Shown in pieces: positions 18,658 through 27,757 of a stretch of 64,000 nucleotides of DNA. Position 1 is the stretch's first letter, and each line of letters starts with the position of its first letter. This stretch comes from Prevotella aurantiaca JCM 15754 (GTDB lineage Bacteria > Bacteroidota > Bacteroidia > Bacteroidales > Bacteroidaceae), in the NCBI RefSeq assembly GCF_000614025.1, contig NZ_BAKF01000005.1, positions 1 through 64,000 on the forward strand, given 5' to 3'. Made by a program: the position numbers and the translations under genes. The notes below the pieces were generated by a model. That model saw only the letters and a program-made list of their open reading frames with translations, had not been told where the DNA came from and did not search any database.

Positions 18658-19175
18658 ATGATAAACTACGAGTTAAAGAAAATAAAGGCTATTGTTTTCG
18701 ATGTAGACGGAGTTCTATCGCAAAACACGGTTGCATGAACAGCGAAGGCGACCCCGTAAGAACCATGAACATTAAGGACGGCTATGCCATACAGCTGGCG
18801 GTGAAGCTCGGACTAAAGGTTGCGATAATGACAGGGGGCCGCAACGAGGAGATAAGAAAGCGCTATGCTTATCTCGGAGTGCAAGATGTGTTCCTTAATT
18901 GCGTCATTAAACTGAACACATGGGACGCATATCTGAAGGAGAACAACCTACAACCAGAAGAGATTATATACGTTGGCGACGACATTCCCGACTACGAAAT
19001 CATGCAAAGAGCGGGTTGTTCGTGCTGTCCAAAGGACGCTTGTGCAGACATTAAAGCCATTTCCGACTACGTAAGCGACTATGAAGGCGGCATGGGAGTG
19101 GCTCGTGATATCATCGAACAGGTGCTTCGTGCACAGGGAAAGTGGCTGAAAAACGCAAAAGCCTTTGGGTGGTAA
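18658..19175 (+). CDS. kdsC: Kdo-8-phosphate phosphatase (frame interrupted)
   Basis: KdsC is a small capless HAD phosphatase that removes phosphate from Kdo-8-phosphate. The protein starts MINYELKKIKAIVFDVDGVLS. The frame breaks near 18731, where adding a T to the TT run gives NTVCMNSEGD and continues to RTMNIKDGYA and YVGDDIPDYEIM. Restored length is 172 residues, typical of KdsC. Motif I DVDGV keeps both aspartates, and the final GDD motif is present. It lies 36 bp after the DUF2520 gene. Confidence 0.88.
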
Positions 19176-19255
19176 CTCTGTTGAAATCGTTGTTTTTGCC
19201 AACAAAGCATTGGAAACAACGTTAGAACTAATACGAAAAGAGAAATAAAACAACT

Positions 19256-19830
19256 ATGAGTTTCAAAGATTATCATATTATATTGGCGAGCAATTCGCCA
19301 AGAAGGAAAGAGCTGTTGCGTGGTCTTGACATTGCATTCGACGTGCGTGTGCAGCCAGACATAGCGGAAACTTATCCGAAGGTGCCGCTCCTGCAGACGT
19401 TGCTGGCTATATCAGCCGCGAAAAGGCCAATGCTTACAAAGATACAATAACTGAACACGAGCTTATTATTACGGCAGACACAGTGGTAATAGTGGGCAAC
19501 GAGATTCTTGGAAAGCCTGCTAACAATGACGAAGCGAAGGAAATGTTGCGCAAAATAAGCGGTCGGAAGCATCAAGTGGTTACCGGTGTGTGCCTAACAA
19601 CGACGGAAAAGCAGCATTGTTTCTCGGTTTCGACAGACGTAACATTTAAGAATCTGACGGAAAAAGAGATTGAATACTATGTTGAAACCTATTCTCCGTT
19701 AGACAAGGCTGGTGCTTACGGCATACAGGAATGGATTGGCTACGTTGGTGTTACAGCGCTTGAAGGCAGCTATTTCAATGTGATGGGACTGCCCGTGCAG
19801 CGCATTTGGGAAGAGCTAAATAACCTTTAG
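19256..19830 (+). CDS. maf: Maf-family nucleotide pyrophosphatase (frame interrupted)
   Basis: Maf proteins hydrolyse non-canonical or excess nucleoside triphosphates (dTTP/UTP type). The N terminus has the signature ILASNSPRRKELL, followed after the break by TADTVVIVGNEILGKP and YSPLDKAGAYGIQEW. The frame is lost near 19381, where adding one G gives YPKGAAPADVAGY. Restored length is 191 residues, normal for the family. It belongs to the plus-strand run from 17848 to 20392. Confidence 0.88.
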
Positions 19831-19885
19831 CAAATGTACTAACGACATTTAAACAAAAGAAAACAACAATAAAATACAAAGAAAG

Positions 19886-20392
19886 ATGGCTCTGATAAAA
19901 TCAGCAAGGGGCAAAAGTCCAAAGTGGGGAGAGCGTTGCTACTTCGCCGAAAACGCTACATTGGCAGGTAATATAACCATGGGCAACGATTGTTCGGTGT
20001 GGTTTGGTGCGGTAATACGGGCCGATGTAGACGCCATTATAATGGGAAACGAGGTGAATGTGCAGGATTTGGCGTGCATACATCAGACCGAAGGCAAGCC
20101 AGTAGTGATTGAAGACGGTGCCAGCATAGGGCATTCGGCAGTGGTACATGGCGCTACTATCCGCAAAAACGCCCTTATTGGCATGAACGCTACGGTACTG
20201 GACAATGCCGAAGTGGGCGAAAATTCGATGATAGCAGCAGGGGCTGTGGTACTGCAAGGTACGATAATTCCTCCCAACGAGATATGGGGCGGCATTCCAG
20301 CCAAGCGCATCAAGGATGCCAAACCAGGACAATCGCGTTTGTTTGCCGACCATTATCTGTATATCAAGAAGTGGTACGAGGACGAGGAATAA
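19886..20392 (+). CDS. Gamma-class carbonic anhydrase-like protein
   Basis: A 168-residue left-handed beta-helix protein with hexapeptide repeats. The histidines expected to bind zinc are visible in CIHQTEG, GHSAVVHG and downstream. Further signatures are VWFGAVIRADV, GMNATVLDNA and WGGIPAKRIKD. Family members are trimeric carbonic anhydrases or acyl-carrier-like proteins, so activity cannot be assured from sequence. It is the last conserved gene of the kdsC-maf run and lies 22 bp before an uncharacterised small gene. Confidence 0.85.
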   Translation: MALIKSARGKSPKWGERCYFAENATLAGNITMGNDCSVWFGAVIRADVDAIIMGNEVNVQDLACIHQTEGKPVVIEDGASIGHSAVVHGATIRKNALIGMNATVLDNAEVGENSMIAAGAVVLQGTIIPPNEIWGGIPAKRIKDAKPGQSRLFADHYLYIKKWYEDEE

Positions 20393-20413
20393 TTAGAAAG
20401 GAGACGCTTTTCA

Positions 20414-20845
20414 ATGAATTTTTCGATAGTAACAGACACTGCTGGCGCAAAGATTGGCCTTCTTGGAGATGCTTTAAGAGATATTTTGGTAGAGGAAATA
20501 AACAACAATTTTGCAACCGAAGAGGTATCGATTGGTATTGCTATTCGTTGTTTGCCTGAATCGTACAATAGGAAATCGTTTGTTCGCTATGCGAAACAAG
20601 ACAAGTATCTGACCATTGACTTCTGTGTTTCGGTTGAGGATTACGAAACGAAATATCAGATAGAACAACAGTTTGAGCTGGGTATTATCTTTCTACAATG
20701 GTTGGACAAAGGTCTTGGTAATAAGGAATTTGTTAAAGATAACCCCAATTTCGATGGAGAACAGTTTAAGAAACGTGTCCTGGAATTAGGACAAAAGAAT
20801 GGTTGGTTTGGCGATTCTATCGACTGGAGTCAGGACTTAGACTGA
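20414..20845 (+). CDS. Small cytosolic protein, possible immunity protein (Imm44-like)
   Basis: A 143-residue acidic protein with no signal peptide or membrane segment. Its overall pattern (LTIDFCVSVEDYETKYQIEQQFELG, given here as a region near residues 75-95) recalls small immunity proteins of polymorphic toxin systems such as Imm44. I cannot confirm that match. It begins 22 bp after the carbonic anhydrase gene and is followed by another immunity-like gene. No toxin gene is nearby. Confidence 0.45.
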   Translation: MNFSIVTDTAGAKIGLLGDALRDILVEEINNNFATEEVSIGIAIRCLPESYNRKSFVRYAKQDKYLTIDFCVSVEDYETKYQIEQQFELGIIFLQWLDKGLGNKEFVKDNPNFDGEQFKKRVLELGQKNGWFGDSIDWSQDLD

Positions 20846-20975
20846 GTTATTTCTGTTGAATTTCTGGCTATCCTATTCATAACTGCACTTTCAGCTCGTA
20901 TGCAATACGATGCTTCATAATGGTTTTGAGGATTTCGGAACCGCAGAAATACAATAGAAAGTTGCTGAAACGATA

Positions 20976-21557
20976 ATGTATAAAGACCGAAAACACTTTT
21001 TCATGGATAAGGTAAACAAATTTAAACTTGAGATAATAGGTACGCAAAACAGTTTTGGAGACTTACAAACGTTAAGTTCTCACACATTCGAAAATGGACG
21101 AACGTTTCCTGTTTCCTATGTAGATTTTGTACGGAAATATGGGTATGGTCTTACAGCTGATATGTTTCATATATACATTCCGATGGGAAACTATGGCGAC
21201 TCCCTATTTGTAAGGTCGGCTGAAATACGCTCAACGTATTACGACGATGTTGTAAATGGAGAACTTTGGTTCGATGTTGCACCTGAAGTTACCACCTCCA
21301 TACTGCAAAACCTCTACCCTTTTGCTTGTAGCGACAATGGCGAATACCTCTTTTGGGACCTTACATCGGGCAGCAATGAAAGCAGTGAAATGGACATTTA
21401 CATAACGGATTTCAGAGGATTGGCAATACAAAAGGTAGCTGCTAACCTATATGAGGCAATACAAAAACTAACTGATAACAACCAATACAAAGAACTTCTA
21501 CCCTACGCCACACACCCACTTCCCAACACATTTCGGTGCTTGGACACCATAGAATAG
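20976..21557 (+). CDS. SMI1/KNR4-like protein (possible immunity protein)
   Basis: A protein of up to 193 residues, with an alternative start at 21003 giving 184. The region FPVSYVDFVRKYGYG, then AEIRSTYYDD, YPFACSDNGEYLFWDL and DIYITDFRGL follow the SMI1/KNR4 (SUKH) pattern, a fold widely used for immunity to secreted toxins. There is no signal peptide. It stands next to another small immunity-like gene and has no visible toxin partner, so a role as orphan immunity is an inference. Confidence 0.65.
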   Translation: MYKDRKHFFMDKVNKFKLEIIGTQNSFGDLQTLSSHTFENGRTFPVSYVDFVRKYGYGLTADMFHIYIPMGNYGDSLFVRSAEIRSTYYDDVVNGELWFDVAPEVTTSILQNLYPFACSDNGEYLFWDLTSGSNESSEMDIYITDFRGLAIQKVAANLYEAIQKLTDNNQYKELLPYATHPLPNTFRCLDTIE

Positions 21558-21613
21558 TTGTCCTTCTTCTACGATTTCCCTACGCAAAGAAAGCATTGTA
21601 CATCGTTTCATTT

Positions 21614-21799
21614 TGTAAAGAAAATTCTATTAAAAAACGGTTCAGATTGTTTCGCTTTGCAATAGAGCCTGTTTTACGACTCAAAAGAGCCTGTTTTGTC
21701 GTGCAATATAGGCCCTTTTACATTGCAAAACAATAGGTATTGCAAAGTATTGACAATGTGGTAGTTACACAGAACGAACTATCTTCTACAATCTTTACA
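21614..21799 (+). repeat. Interspersed 186-bp four-module element, copy E
   Basis: Termini are TGTAAAGA (21614-21621) and TCTTTACA (21792-21799). The modules are AATAGAGCCTGTTTT, AAAAGAGCCTGTTTT, AATATAGGCCCTTTT and AAAACAATAGGTATT: forward, forward, reverse, constant. It lies between convergent genes. The 21558-21981 gap also contains the terminator at 21924. Confidence 0.88.
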
Positions 21800-21923
21800 T
21801 TTTTTGAGGTCGCTGTTTATGGATTTATAAGCATTGAGGAGTTGCTATAAAGCTATCAGAAATAGAAAGAAGTGGATAGACATTAAGGTTTCATCGGATT
21901 TTAAAAATAGTAAGAAAACAATA

Positions 21924-21954
21924 TAGGGGACAAGTTATTGCAACTTGTCCCCTA
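21924..21954 (-). terminator. Bidirectional terminator after pheS
   Basis: A perfect 13-bp stem, TAGGGGACAAGTT (21924-21936) with AACTTGTCCCCTA (21942-21954), has a five-base loop. It lies 28 bp beyond the pheS stop between convergent genes. Confidence 0.85.
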
Positions 21955-21981
21955 CATTATTATATTATCAAGCGAACGCTT

Positions 21982-23022
21982 TTACTCTGCACTTTCAAAT
22001 TCTTTCAAGAAGCGAACATCGTTTTCCGAGAACAAACGGAGGTCGCTAACACGATACTTAAGGTTGGTAATACGTTCTACACCCATACCAAATGCATAGC
22101 CAGTGTAAACCGATGAGTCGATACCACAAGCTTCAAGGTCGTGAGGATCGACCATTCCACAGCCTAAAATCTCTACCCAACCAGTGTGTTTACAGAACCC
22201 ACAGCCTTCTCCACCGCATATATTACAGCTTATATCCATCTCTGCACTGGGTTCAGTGAAGGGGAAATAGCTTGGACGCAAGCGTATTTTGGTGTCTGCT
22301 CCAAACATTTCGCGTGCGAAAGTAAGTAACACTTGCTTCAAATCAGTGAAGCTAACGTTCTTGTCTACATACAATCCTTCAACCTGATGGAAGAAGCAAT
22401 GCGCACGCGCACTGATGGCTTCGTTGCGGTAAACACGCCCCGGACAGAGCACACGGATAGGTGGCTCGTGGGTAGACATATAGTGTGCCTCGTCGTTAGA
22501 AGTATGACTGCGCAGCAAAACATTCTTTGTTACGTCCATAGTGCTGCTGCGTTCTATAAAGAAAGTGTCTTGCATGTCGCGCGCTGGGTGGTCCGCTGCG
22601 AAGTTAAGCATCGTAAATACATGCTGATCGTCATCGATTTCCGGTCCCTGATAGAGGGTAAAGCCCATTCGTGCAAATATATCTATAATCTCTTTCTTTA
22701 CCAATGAAAGCGGATGACGGGTGCCTAACTCCACTGGATAGGCTGTTCGAGTAAGGTCTATATCGTTGCTTTGTGCTTCACATGACTCCAATTGTTCGCG
22801 CAAATCGTTGATTTTGTTTTGCGCAAGCTGCTTTAGCTCGTTGATTTTCATGCCTACAACCTTCTTCTGATCGGCTGCAACGTTGCGGAATTCGCCCATT
22901 AAAGCGTTTATTTCGCCCTTTTTACTGAGATATTTCAAGCGGAGTTGCTCTACGTCTTCGGCATTTTTAGCCGAAACAACACTCACTTCCTTTAATAGTT
23001 CTTCTATCTTTTCGAGAATCAT
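21982..23022 (-). CDS. pheS: Phenylalanyl-tRNA synthetase alpha subunit
   Basis: PheS is the catalytic alpha subunit of the alpha2beta2 phenylalanyl-tRNA synthetase. The 346-residue protein has an N-terminal coiled coil (LSKKGEINALMGEFR), then the class II core: motif 2 around RVYRNEAISARAHCFFHQVEG and motif 3 GMGVERITNLKY. A CNICGGEGCGFCKHTG stretch is inserted before motif 3. Length is normal. pheT is not in the window. A -7 box TATCTTTG lies at 23040-23047 on the minus strand. Confidence 0.95.
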   Translation of the reverse strand: MILEKIEELLKEVSVVSAKNAEDVEQLRLKYLSKKGEINALMGEFRNVAADQKKVVGMKINELKQLAQNKINDLREQLESCEAQSNDIDLTRTAYPVELGTRHPLSLVKKEIIDIFARMGFTLYQGPEIDDDQHVFTMLNFAADHPARDMQDTFFIERSSTMDVTKNVLLRSHTSNDEAHYMSTHEPPIRVLCPGRVYRNEAISARAHCFFHQVEGLYVDKNVSFTDLKQVLLTFAREMFGADTKIRLRPSYFPFTEPSAEMDISCNICGGEGCGFCKHTGWVEILGCGMVDPHDLEACGIDSSVYTGYAFGMGVERITNLKYRVSDLRLFSENDVRFLKEFESAE

Positions 23023-23140
23023 AAATCCTAATTTTAGTGCAAAGATACAATATATAATTTGAACAGGGAAACGCTATGAAAGAAAATTATTACCTTTACA
23101 GCATTATTATATTGACTTTACAACATTATTATAAAATAAA

Positions 23141-23158
23141 TGTAGTACTTTTGCATCA
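23141..23158 (+). promoter_or_regulatory. Promoter -7 region of DUF4348 lipoprotein
   Basis: TACTTTTG at 23146-23153 matches TAnnTTTG. The 18-mer is identical to that at 10057-10074. It lies 28 bp before the start codon at 23186. Confidence 0.55.
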
Positions 23159-23185
23159 TAATTTGAGAATTACATTTATTAGAAT

Positions 23186-24040
23186 ATGAGAAAAGCTATT
23201 TTACTTGTCTTTGGTCTGTGTGTAGCTATGTTATGCTTCACAACAGGCTGTAACAACAAAAAGGTAGAGCCAGCTGATTCTGCAAAAGCTGACCCAATAG
23301 CCACTACTGATACTACTGATACAGTAGATTCGGTAACAGAAATCATTGCAGAAACCCCTATGCCAAAAGCCGCCGACCAACTTTTCGACGACTTTTTCTT
23401 CAACTTTATCGCCAATAAAAAGTTGCAACTGAATCGCATCAAGTTCCCGTTGCCTGTTGAAACCAATGGAAACATGACTAAACAGATAGCACGTAACAAT
23501 TGGAAAATGGAAAGATTCTTCCGTCCACAAGGCTATTACACGCTGATTTTCGACAACGAAGAGCAGGCTAAATACGCTAAATCAACTGAACTTGACACTG
23601 TAATCGTGGAAAAAATCAACTTGCATCAAGGTATAGCAAAGCAGTTTTGCTTCGACCATCAAGATGGTAAATGGAAGATGAACAAGATTATGAACGTCAG
23701 CTTCGAGCAGAAAAAGAACACTTCTTTCCTCAATTTCTTGAAGAAATTCTTTGCTAACGACGGACGAGGAAGCATTAAAAACCCACTGCCATACTCTGGT
23801 TTAGACCCTGAAGGAGAAGGTACGAACAAGGTAAACACCACAATTCCTGCATCAGAATGGAGCACTTACCTTCCAGAAGTGCCTAAAAACTACATCTACA
23901 ACATACTTTACGGGCAGAAATATGGTGAAGGTAAGAAGAAAATACTTGTGTTCCGAGGACTCTCTAATGGTGTTGAAACACAGCTAGAGTTCAAGCAAAA
24001 GGGCAACGATTGGCGCTTAGAGAAGATTATTGCCTACTAA
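23186..24040 (+). CDS. Predicted lipoprotein, DUF4348
   Basis: A 284-residue envelope protein with a lipoprotein-type signal (LCFTTGC) and a Thr/Asp-rich linker, followed by a globular domain that I assign to DUF4348: DDFFFNFIANKKLQLNRIKFP, then GYYTLIFDNEEQ, GKWKMNKI and a second repeat-like half ending RLEKIIAY. The function is unknown. The murB start lies 52 bp after its stop, suggesting co-transcription with cell-wall synthesis, but a functional link is unproven. Confidence 0.75.
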   Translation: MRKAILLVFGLCVAMLCFTTGCNNKKVEPADSAKADPIATTDTTDTVDSVTEIIAETPMPKAADQLFDDFFFNFIANKKLQLNRIKFPLPVETNGNMTKQIARNNWKMERFFRPQGYYTLIFDNEEQAKYAKSTELDTVIVEKINLHQGIAKQFCFDHQDGKWKMNKIMNVSFEQKKNTSFLNFLKKFFANDGRGSIKNPLPYSGLDPEGEGTNKVNTTIPASEWSTYLPEVPKNYIYNILYGQKYGEGKKKILVFRGLSNGVETQLEFKQKGNDWRLEKIIAY

Positions 24041-24092
24041 AAAGCAAAGCTATTTAAAAGGAATAGGAACGAAAGACAACCTGAAAGGGACT

Positions 24093-25097
24093 ATGATAGA
24101 CGAGAAAGACTACAGCCTGCTAAGGCATAACACGTTCGGAATCGAAGCTAAATGCAAACGATTCATAGAATATAATTCGGTGGAAGAGGCACAACAGGTG
24201 GCTAAAGTGCTCACCGAAGCTGACCAACCTTTACTCATTCTCGGTGGAGGAAGCAACTTATTGCTCACTGCCGATTATGATGGAACAGTGTTACATTCAG
24301 GTATTCGCTTTCTCGAACAGATTGATTCGTGCCACGTTCGCTGCGGTTCGGGCTACGTTTGGGACGATTTCGTGGCCTATTGCGTAGCTAATGGACTCTA
24401 CGGAGCCGAGAATTTATCCATAATACCGGGCGAAGTAGGCGCCAGCGCAGTGCAAAACATTGGCGCTTATGGCGTGGAAGCAAAGGATTTGATAGTGTCT
24501 GTGGAGGCAGTAGAGATTGAAACAGGTCGCATTTGTCGTTTTACGAACGACGAATGCGACTATAGCTATCGCCAAAGTAAGTTCAAACACACATGGCGGG
24601 ACCGCTTTCTCATCACCGCAGTAACCTATAAGCTTTCTGAAACCTATGAACCTAAGTTGGATTATGGTAACATTCGTGCCGCTTTAGCAGTAAAAGGAGT
24701 CGACTTTCCTACGGCTGCTGAACTCCGAGAGGTTATTACTGAGATTCGAAATGCCAAGTTACCCGACCCAAAAGTACTGGGCAATGCTGGCAGTTTCTTT
24801 ATGAATCCAGTGGTATCGACACAGAAATATAACGAATTAGCACAACAATACGAAGGTATGCCCCACTATTCTATCGACAACGAACACGAGAAAATACCTG
24901 CAGGTTGGCTGATAGAACAATGTGGCTGGAAAGGAAAAGCAATGGGAAAAGCTGCCGTACACGATAAGCAAGCATTGGTATTGGTAAATTGTGGTGGGGC
25001 AACGGGCAACGAAGTGGTACGCCTTTGCGAAACTATTCAGCACGATGTGATGCAGAAATTCGGCATTGAAATCAACCCGGAGGTGAACATACGCTAA
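24093..25097 (+). CDS. murB: UDP-N-acetylenolpyruvoylglucosamine reductase
   Basis: MurB reduces UDP-GlcNAc-enolpyruvate to UDP-MurNAc in peptidoglycan precursor synthesis, using FAD and NADPH. I chose the start at 24093 (MIDEKDYSLLRHNTFGI) because HNTF lies close to the N terminus in the family. The upstream in-frame ATG at 24030 overlaps the lipoprotein gene. Visible motifs are LILGGGSNLL (FAD), IPGEVGASAVQNIGAYGVE, YRQSKFK, GNAGSFFMNP with the catalytic serine, and PAGWLIEQCGWKG. Its 334 residues suit the type I enzyme. Confidence 0.95.
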   Translation: MIDEKDYSLLRHNTFGIEAKCKRFIEYNSVEEAQQVAKVLTEADQPLLILGGGSNLLLTADYDGTVLHSGIRFLEQIDSCHVRCGSGYVWDDFVAYCVANGLYGAENLSIIPGEVGASAVQNIGAYGVEAKDLIVSVEAVEIETGRICRFTNDECDYSYRQSKFKHTWRDRFLITAVTYKLSETYEPKLDYGNIRAALAVKGVDFPTAAELREVITEIRNAKLPDPKVLGNAGSFFMNPVVSTQKYNELAQQYEGMPHYSIDNEHEKIPAGWLIEQCGWKGKAMGKAAVHDKQALVLVNCGGATGNEVVRLCETIQHDVMQKFGIEINPEVNIR

Positions 25098-25106
25098 GCA
25101 ACACCA

Positions 25107-25868
25107 ATGAAATTACGTTTTTTAGGCACTGGAACTTCAAACGGAGTACCCGTTATTGGCTGCAGCTGTAAAGTATGTCAAAGCAGTAATATAAAGGATA
25201 AACGACTGCGAACATCGGCTTTACTTGAAACCGAAACCACACGAATACTTATTGATTGTGGCCCCGATTTCCGCCAACAGATACTTCCTGTACCTTATAA
25301 GAAGATAGATGGTATCCTCATAACGCATATCCACTACGACCATGTAGGCGGAATTGACGACCTTCGCCCCTTCAGTTGGCTTTCCGATTTAGAGATTTAT
25401 GCTAACGAAGACACTTGTGAAGGACTACGCCACAACTTCCCTTACTGCTTCAAAGAGCATCTTTACCCTGGCGTACCTAAGCTAAACCTGCACGCTATCG
25501 CCCCACATAATGCGTTTCCGATAGGCGATTGTATTGTTGAACCCATTGAAGTGATACACGGAAAGCTCCCTATCCTGGGCTATCGCATAGGAAACTTCGC
25601 CTATATCACCGATATGAAGACCATCAATCCTTCTGAATTGTCGTATCTCGAAGGCGTTGAAACACTCGTGGTGAATGCTTTACGTTGGCAGAGAGAGCAT
25701 CATTCGCATCAGCTTATCGACGATGCCATCGCCTTCAGCCGTACTATTAAGGCCAAAAGAACCTATCTAACACATCTTACACACGAGATAGGTTTTCACG
25801 AAGAAGCCCAAAACGATCTGCCCGAAAATGTATTTTTTGCCTACGACAGCTTGGAGATTGAAGTGTAA
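25107..25868 (+). CDS. MBL-fold hydrolase, PhnP-like
   Basis: A 253-residue metallo-beta-lactamase-fold protein of the PhnP type: GTGTSNGVPVIGCSC, ITHIHYDHVGGIDDLRPF (HxHxDH), AYITDMKTI and LTHLTHEIG. PhnP cleaves cyclic phosphodiesters. Many Bacteroidota have such a gene with no phn operon, so the substrate is uncertain here. It starts 9 bp after murB and is followed by a strong terminator. Confidence 0.82.
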   Translation: MKLRFLGTGTSNGVPVIGCSCKVCQSSNIKDKRLRTSALLETETTRILIDCGPDFRQQILPVPYKKIDGILITHIHYDHVGGIDDLRPFSWLSDLEIYANEDTCEGLRHNFPYCFKEHLYPGVPKLNLHAIAPHNAFPIGDCIVEPIEVIHGKLPILGYRIGNFAYITDMKTINPSELSYLEGVETLVVNALRWQREHHSHQLIDDAIAFSRTIKAKRTYLTHLTHEIGFHEEAQNDLPENVFFAYDSLEIEV

Positions 25869-25885
25869 GATAGTATAAAGTTGCA

Positions 25886-25926
25886 GAAAACAAGGTTTCC
25901 GACACACCTTGTTTTCTTTTGTTTTT
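25886..25926 (+). terminator. Terminator after PhnP-like gene
   Basis: An 11-bp stem, GAAAACAAGGT (25886-25896) with ACCTTGTTTTC (25906-25916), is followed by TTTTGTTTTT. Confidence 0.85.
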
Positions 25927-26138
25927 AGTTGTCGTTAGGGTTATAGATTCACCATCTTTCATCGTAAATCTCAAACATTTATCAACCTTTAGAAACCTAA
26001 AAAATAAGTATTTTTGTTGAATTACTTGTGCGTTTAGTTTTTTTTCTCTACTTTTGCACATAATAATAACATTGTGCAATGGTCGAAAGCGTAGGACTTT
26101 CATCACACAAAATAGAGTATTTTAGGAGGGGAAAAAAG

Positions 26139-26756
26139 ATGTCGATTTCCAAAACAAGACAGATGTTTGTAGACGTAGCAAGGCAAATCTTTGCAAAAAA
26201 AGGTATTGCTAACACTACAATGAACGATATTGCGGAGGCCTCAGGCAAGGGTCGTCGCACGCTATACACCTACTTTAAAAGTAAGGACGACGTTTATTTT
26301 GCGGTTATTGAGGCCGAGTTGGAACGCTTGTCTGACAAGTTAGACGAGGTGGCGTTGAAGCGAATACCTCCTCACGACAAGATTATCGAACTCATTTACA
26401 CCCACCTACGCATGATAAAAGAGACTGTAATGCGAAACGGAAACCTCAGAGCGGAGTTCTTTCGCAATATCTGGATGGTGGAAAGAGTACGCAAGAACTT
26501 CGACGAAGACGAAATAGAGCTCTTCAGAAAGGTATATACTGAAGCGAAAACTGACGGCGATTTCGACATCGACAACGTTGATTTGGTTGCCGATATAACC
26601 CATTATTGTATCAAAGGTCTCGAAGTTCCATTCATATACGGCCGTCTCGGACATGGTCTTACCGAAGAAAGCAGTCGCCCTCTCGTAGCTAAAGTGGTGT
26701 ACGGAGCACTCGGAAACAAGATGGGAAAGCCCAAACGCGAAGATAATAGCTATTAA
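26139..26756 (+). CDS. TetR/AcrR-family transcriptional regulator
   Basis: A 205-residue repressor with an N-terminal helix-turn-helix: FVDVARQIFAKKGIANTTMNDIA then SGKGRRTLYTYFKSKDDVY (each shown only in part). The start at 26139 is favoured by the unusual purine-rich AGGAGGGG 6-7 bases upstream. The C-terminal ligand domain does not reveal an inducer. It is followed by fabG, so control of fatty-acid or envelope lipid genes is a reasonable inference, as for other TetR proteins linked to fab genes. Confidence 0.85.
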   Translation: MSISKTRQMFVDVARQIFAKKGIANTTMNDIAEASGKGRRTLYTYFKSKDDVYFAVIEAELERLSDKLDEVALKRIPPHDKIIELIYTHLRMIKETVMRNGNLRAEFFRNIWMVERVRKNFDEDEIELFRKVYTEAKTDGDFDIDNVDLVADITHYCIKGLEVPFIYGRLGHGLTEESSRPLVAKVVYGALGNKMGKPKREDNSY

Positions 26757-26946
26757 GAAAGTAAACTATCTTAAGCAAAAAAACAGGCATTGCGCATTGA
26801 AAATGTAGATATTTTGCCTTGAAAAGACAGATAATAACACAATAAGACGATTCTAACACATATTTTATATATAGACAATAGCAACAAAAATTGTGAGCAA
26901 AACATATTAAGAACATTGGTATTAACAAAATAAACACAAACAGAAC

Positions 26947-27692
26947 ATGGGATTATTAACAGGTAAAACAGCCCTCATCACAGGAGCTGCACGTGGTATA
27001 GGTAAGCTATCGCCATTAAGTTTGCAAGTGAAGGTGCTAATATTGCATTCACAGATCTCGTTATTGACGAAAACGGAAAGGCTACTGAAGCTGAAATAGC
27101 GGCACTTGGAGTTAAGTGTAAAGGCTATGCGAGCAACGCAGCAGACTTCTCTCAGACTGAAGAAGTAGTTAAACAAGTGAAGGAAGAGTTCGGTAGCATC
27201 GACGTACTTGTCAATAATGCAGGCATAACTAAGGACGGTTTGATGCTTCGAATGACTGAAGCGCAGTGGGACGCAGTTATTGCTGTGAACCTAAAGAGTG
27301 CCTTTAACTTCATTCACGCATGTATTCCAGTAATGATGCGCCAACGTGGAGGTAGCATTATCAACATGGCGAGTGTAGTAGGTGTACACGGTAACGCTGG
27401 ACAAGCTAACTATGCAGCATCTAAAGCAGGTATGATTGCTTTGGCAAAGAGCGTTGCACAGGAGATGGGACCTAAGGGTTTGCGTGCTAATGCTATTGCT
27501 CCTGGCTTCATTGAGACCGCTATGACAGAGCAACTCTCTGAGGATATTCGCAAAGAATGGGCTGCAAAGATTCCTATGCGCCGTGGCGGAACAACCGAAG
27601 ACGTTGCAAACACAGCCCTCTACCTTGCTTCTGACCTTTCAAGCTACGTATCTGGACAGGTCATTCAGGTTGATGGCGGTATGAATATGTAA
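26947..27692 (+). CDS. fabG: 3-oxoacyl-ACP reductase FabG (frame interrupted)
   Basis: FabG reduces 3-oxoacyl-ACP with NADPH in fatty-acid elongation. It is an SDR protein starting MGLLTGKTALITGAARGIGK. The frame is lost near 27006; adding one G gives GKAIAIKFASEG. The rest is intact: NNAGITKDGL, the catalytic serine region MASVVG, YAASKAG (YxxxK) and PGFIETAMT, ending VDGGMNM. Restored length is 248 residues, standard for FabG. It lies downstream of the TetR gene. Confidence 0.9.
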
Positions 27693-27757
27693 TATTCCTT
27701 TCTACATTTTTATCCCCTTCTCCATCGTCGGAGAAGGGCGATAGACTTTCATTCACT

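Noticed and set aside
26776..26825. A decayed eleventh element copy between tetR and fabG (AAAACAGGCATTG and AGATATTTTGCC).
   Set aside because: The 22-bp spacing fails for the first pair, no fourth module is seen, and no TGTAAAGA terminus lies at the expected distance.
27715..27738. CCCTTCTCC/GGAGAAGGG hairpin after fabG as a terminator.
   Set aside because: No T run follows the stem, and the next gene starts 20 bp later. It could be an attenuating hairpin, but I cannot support that.
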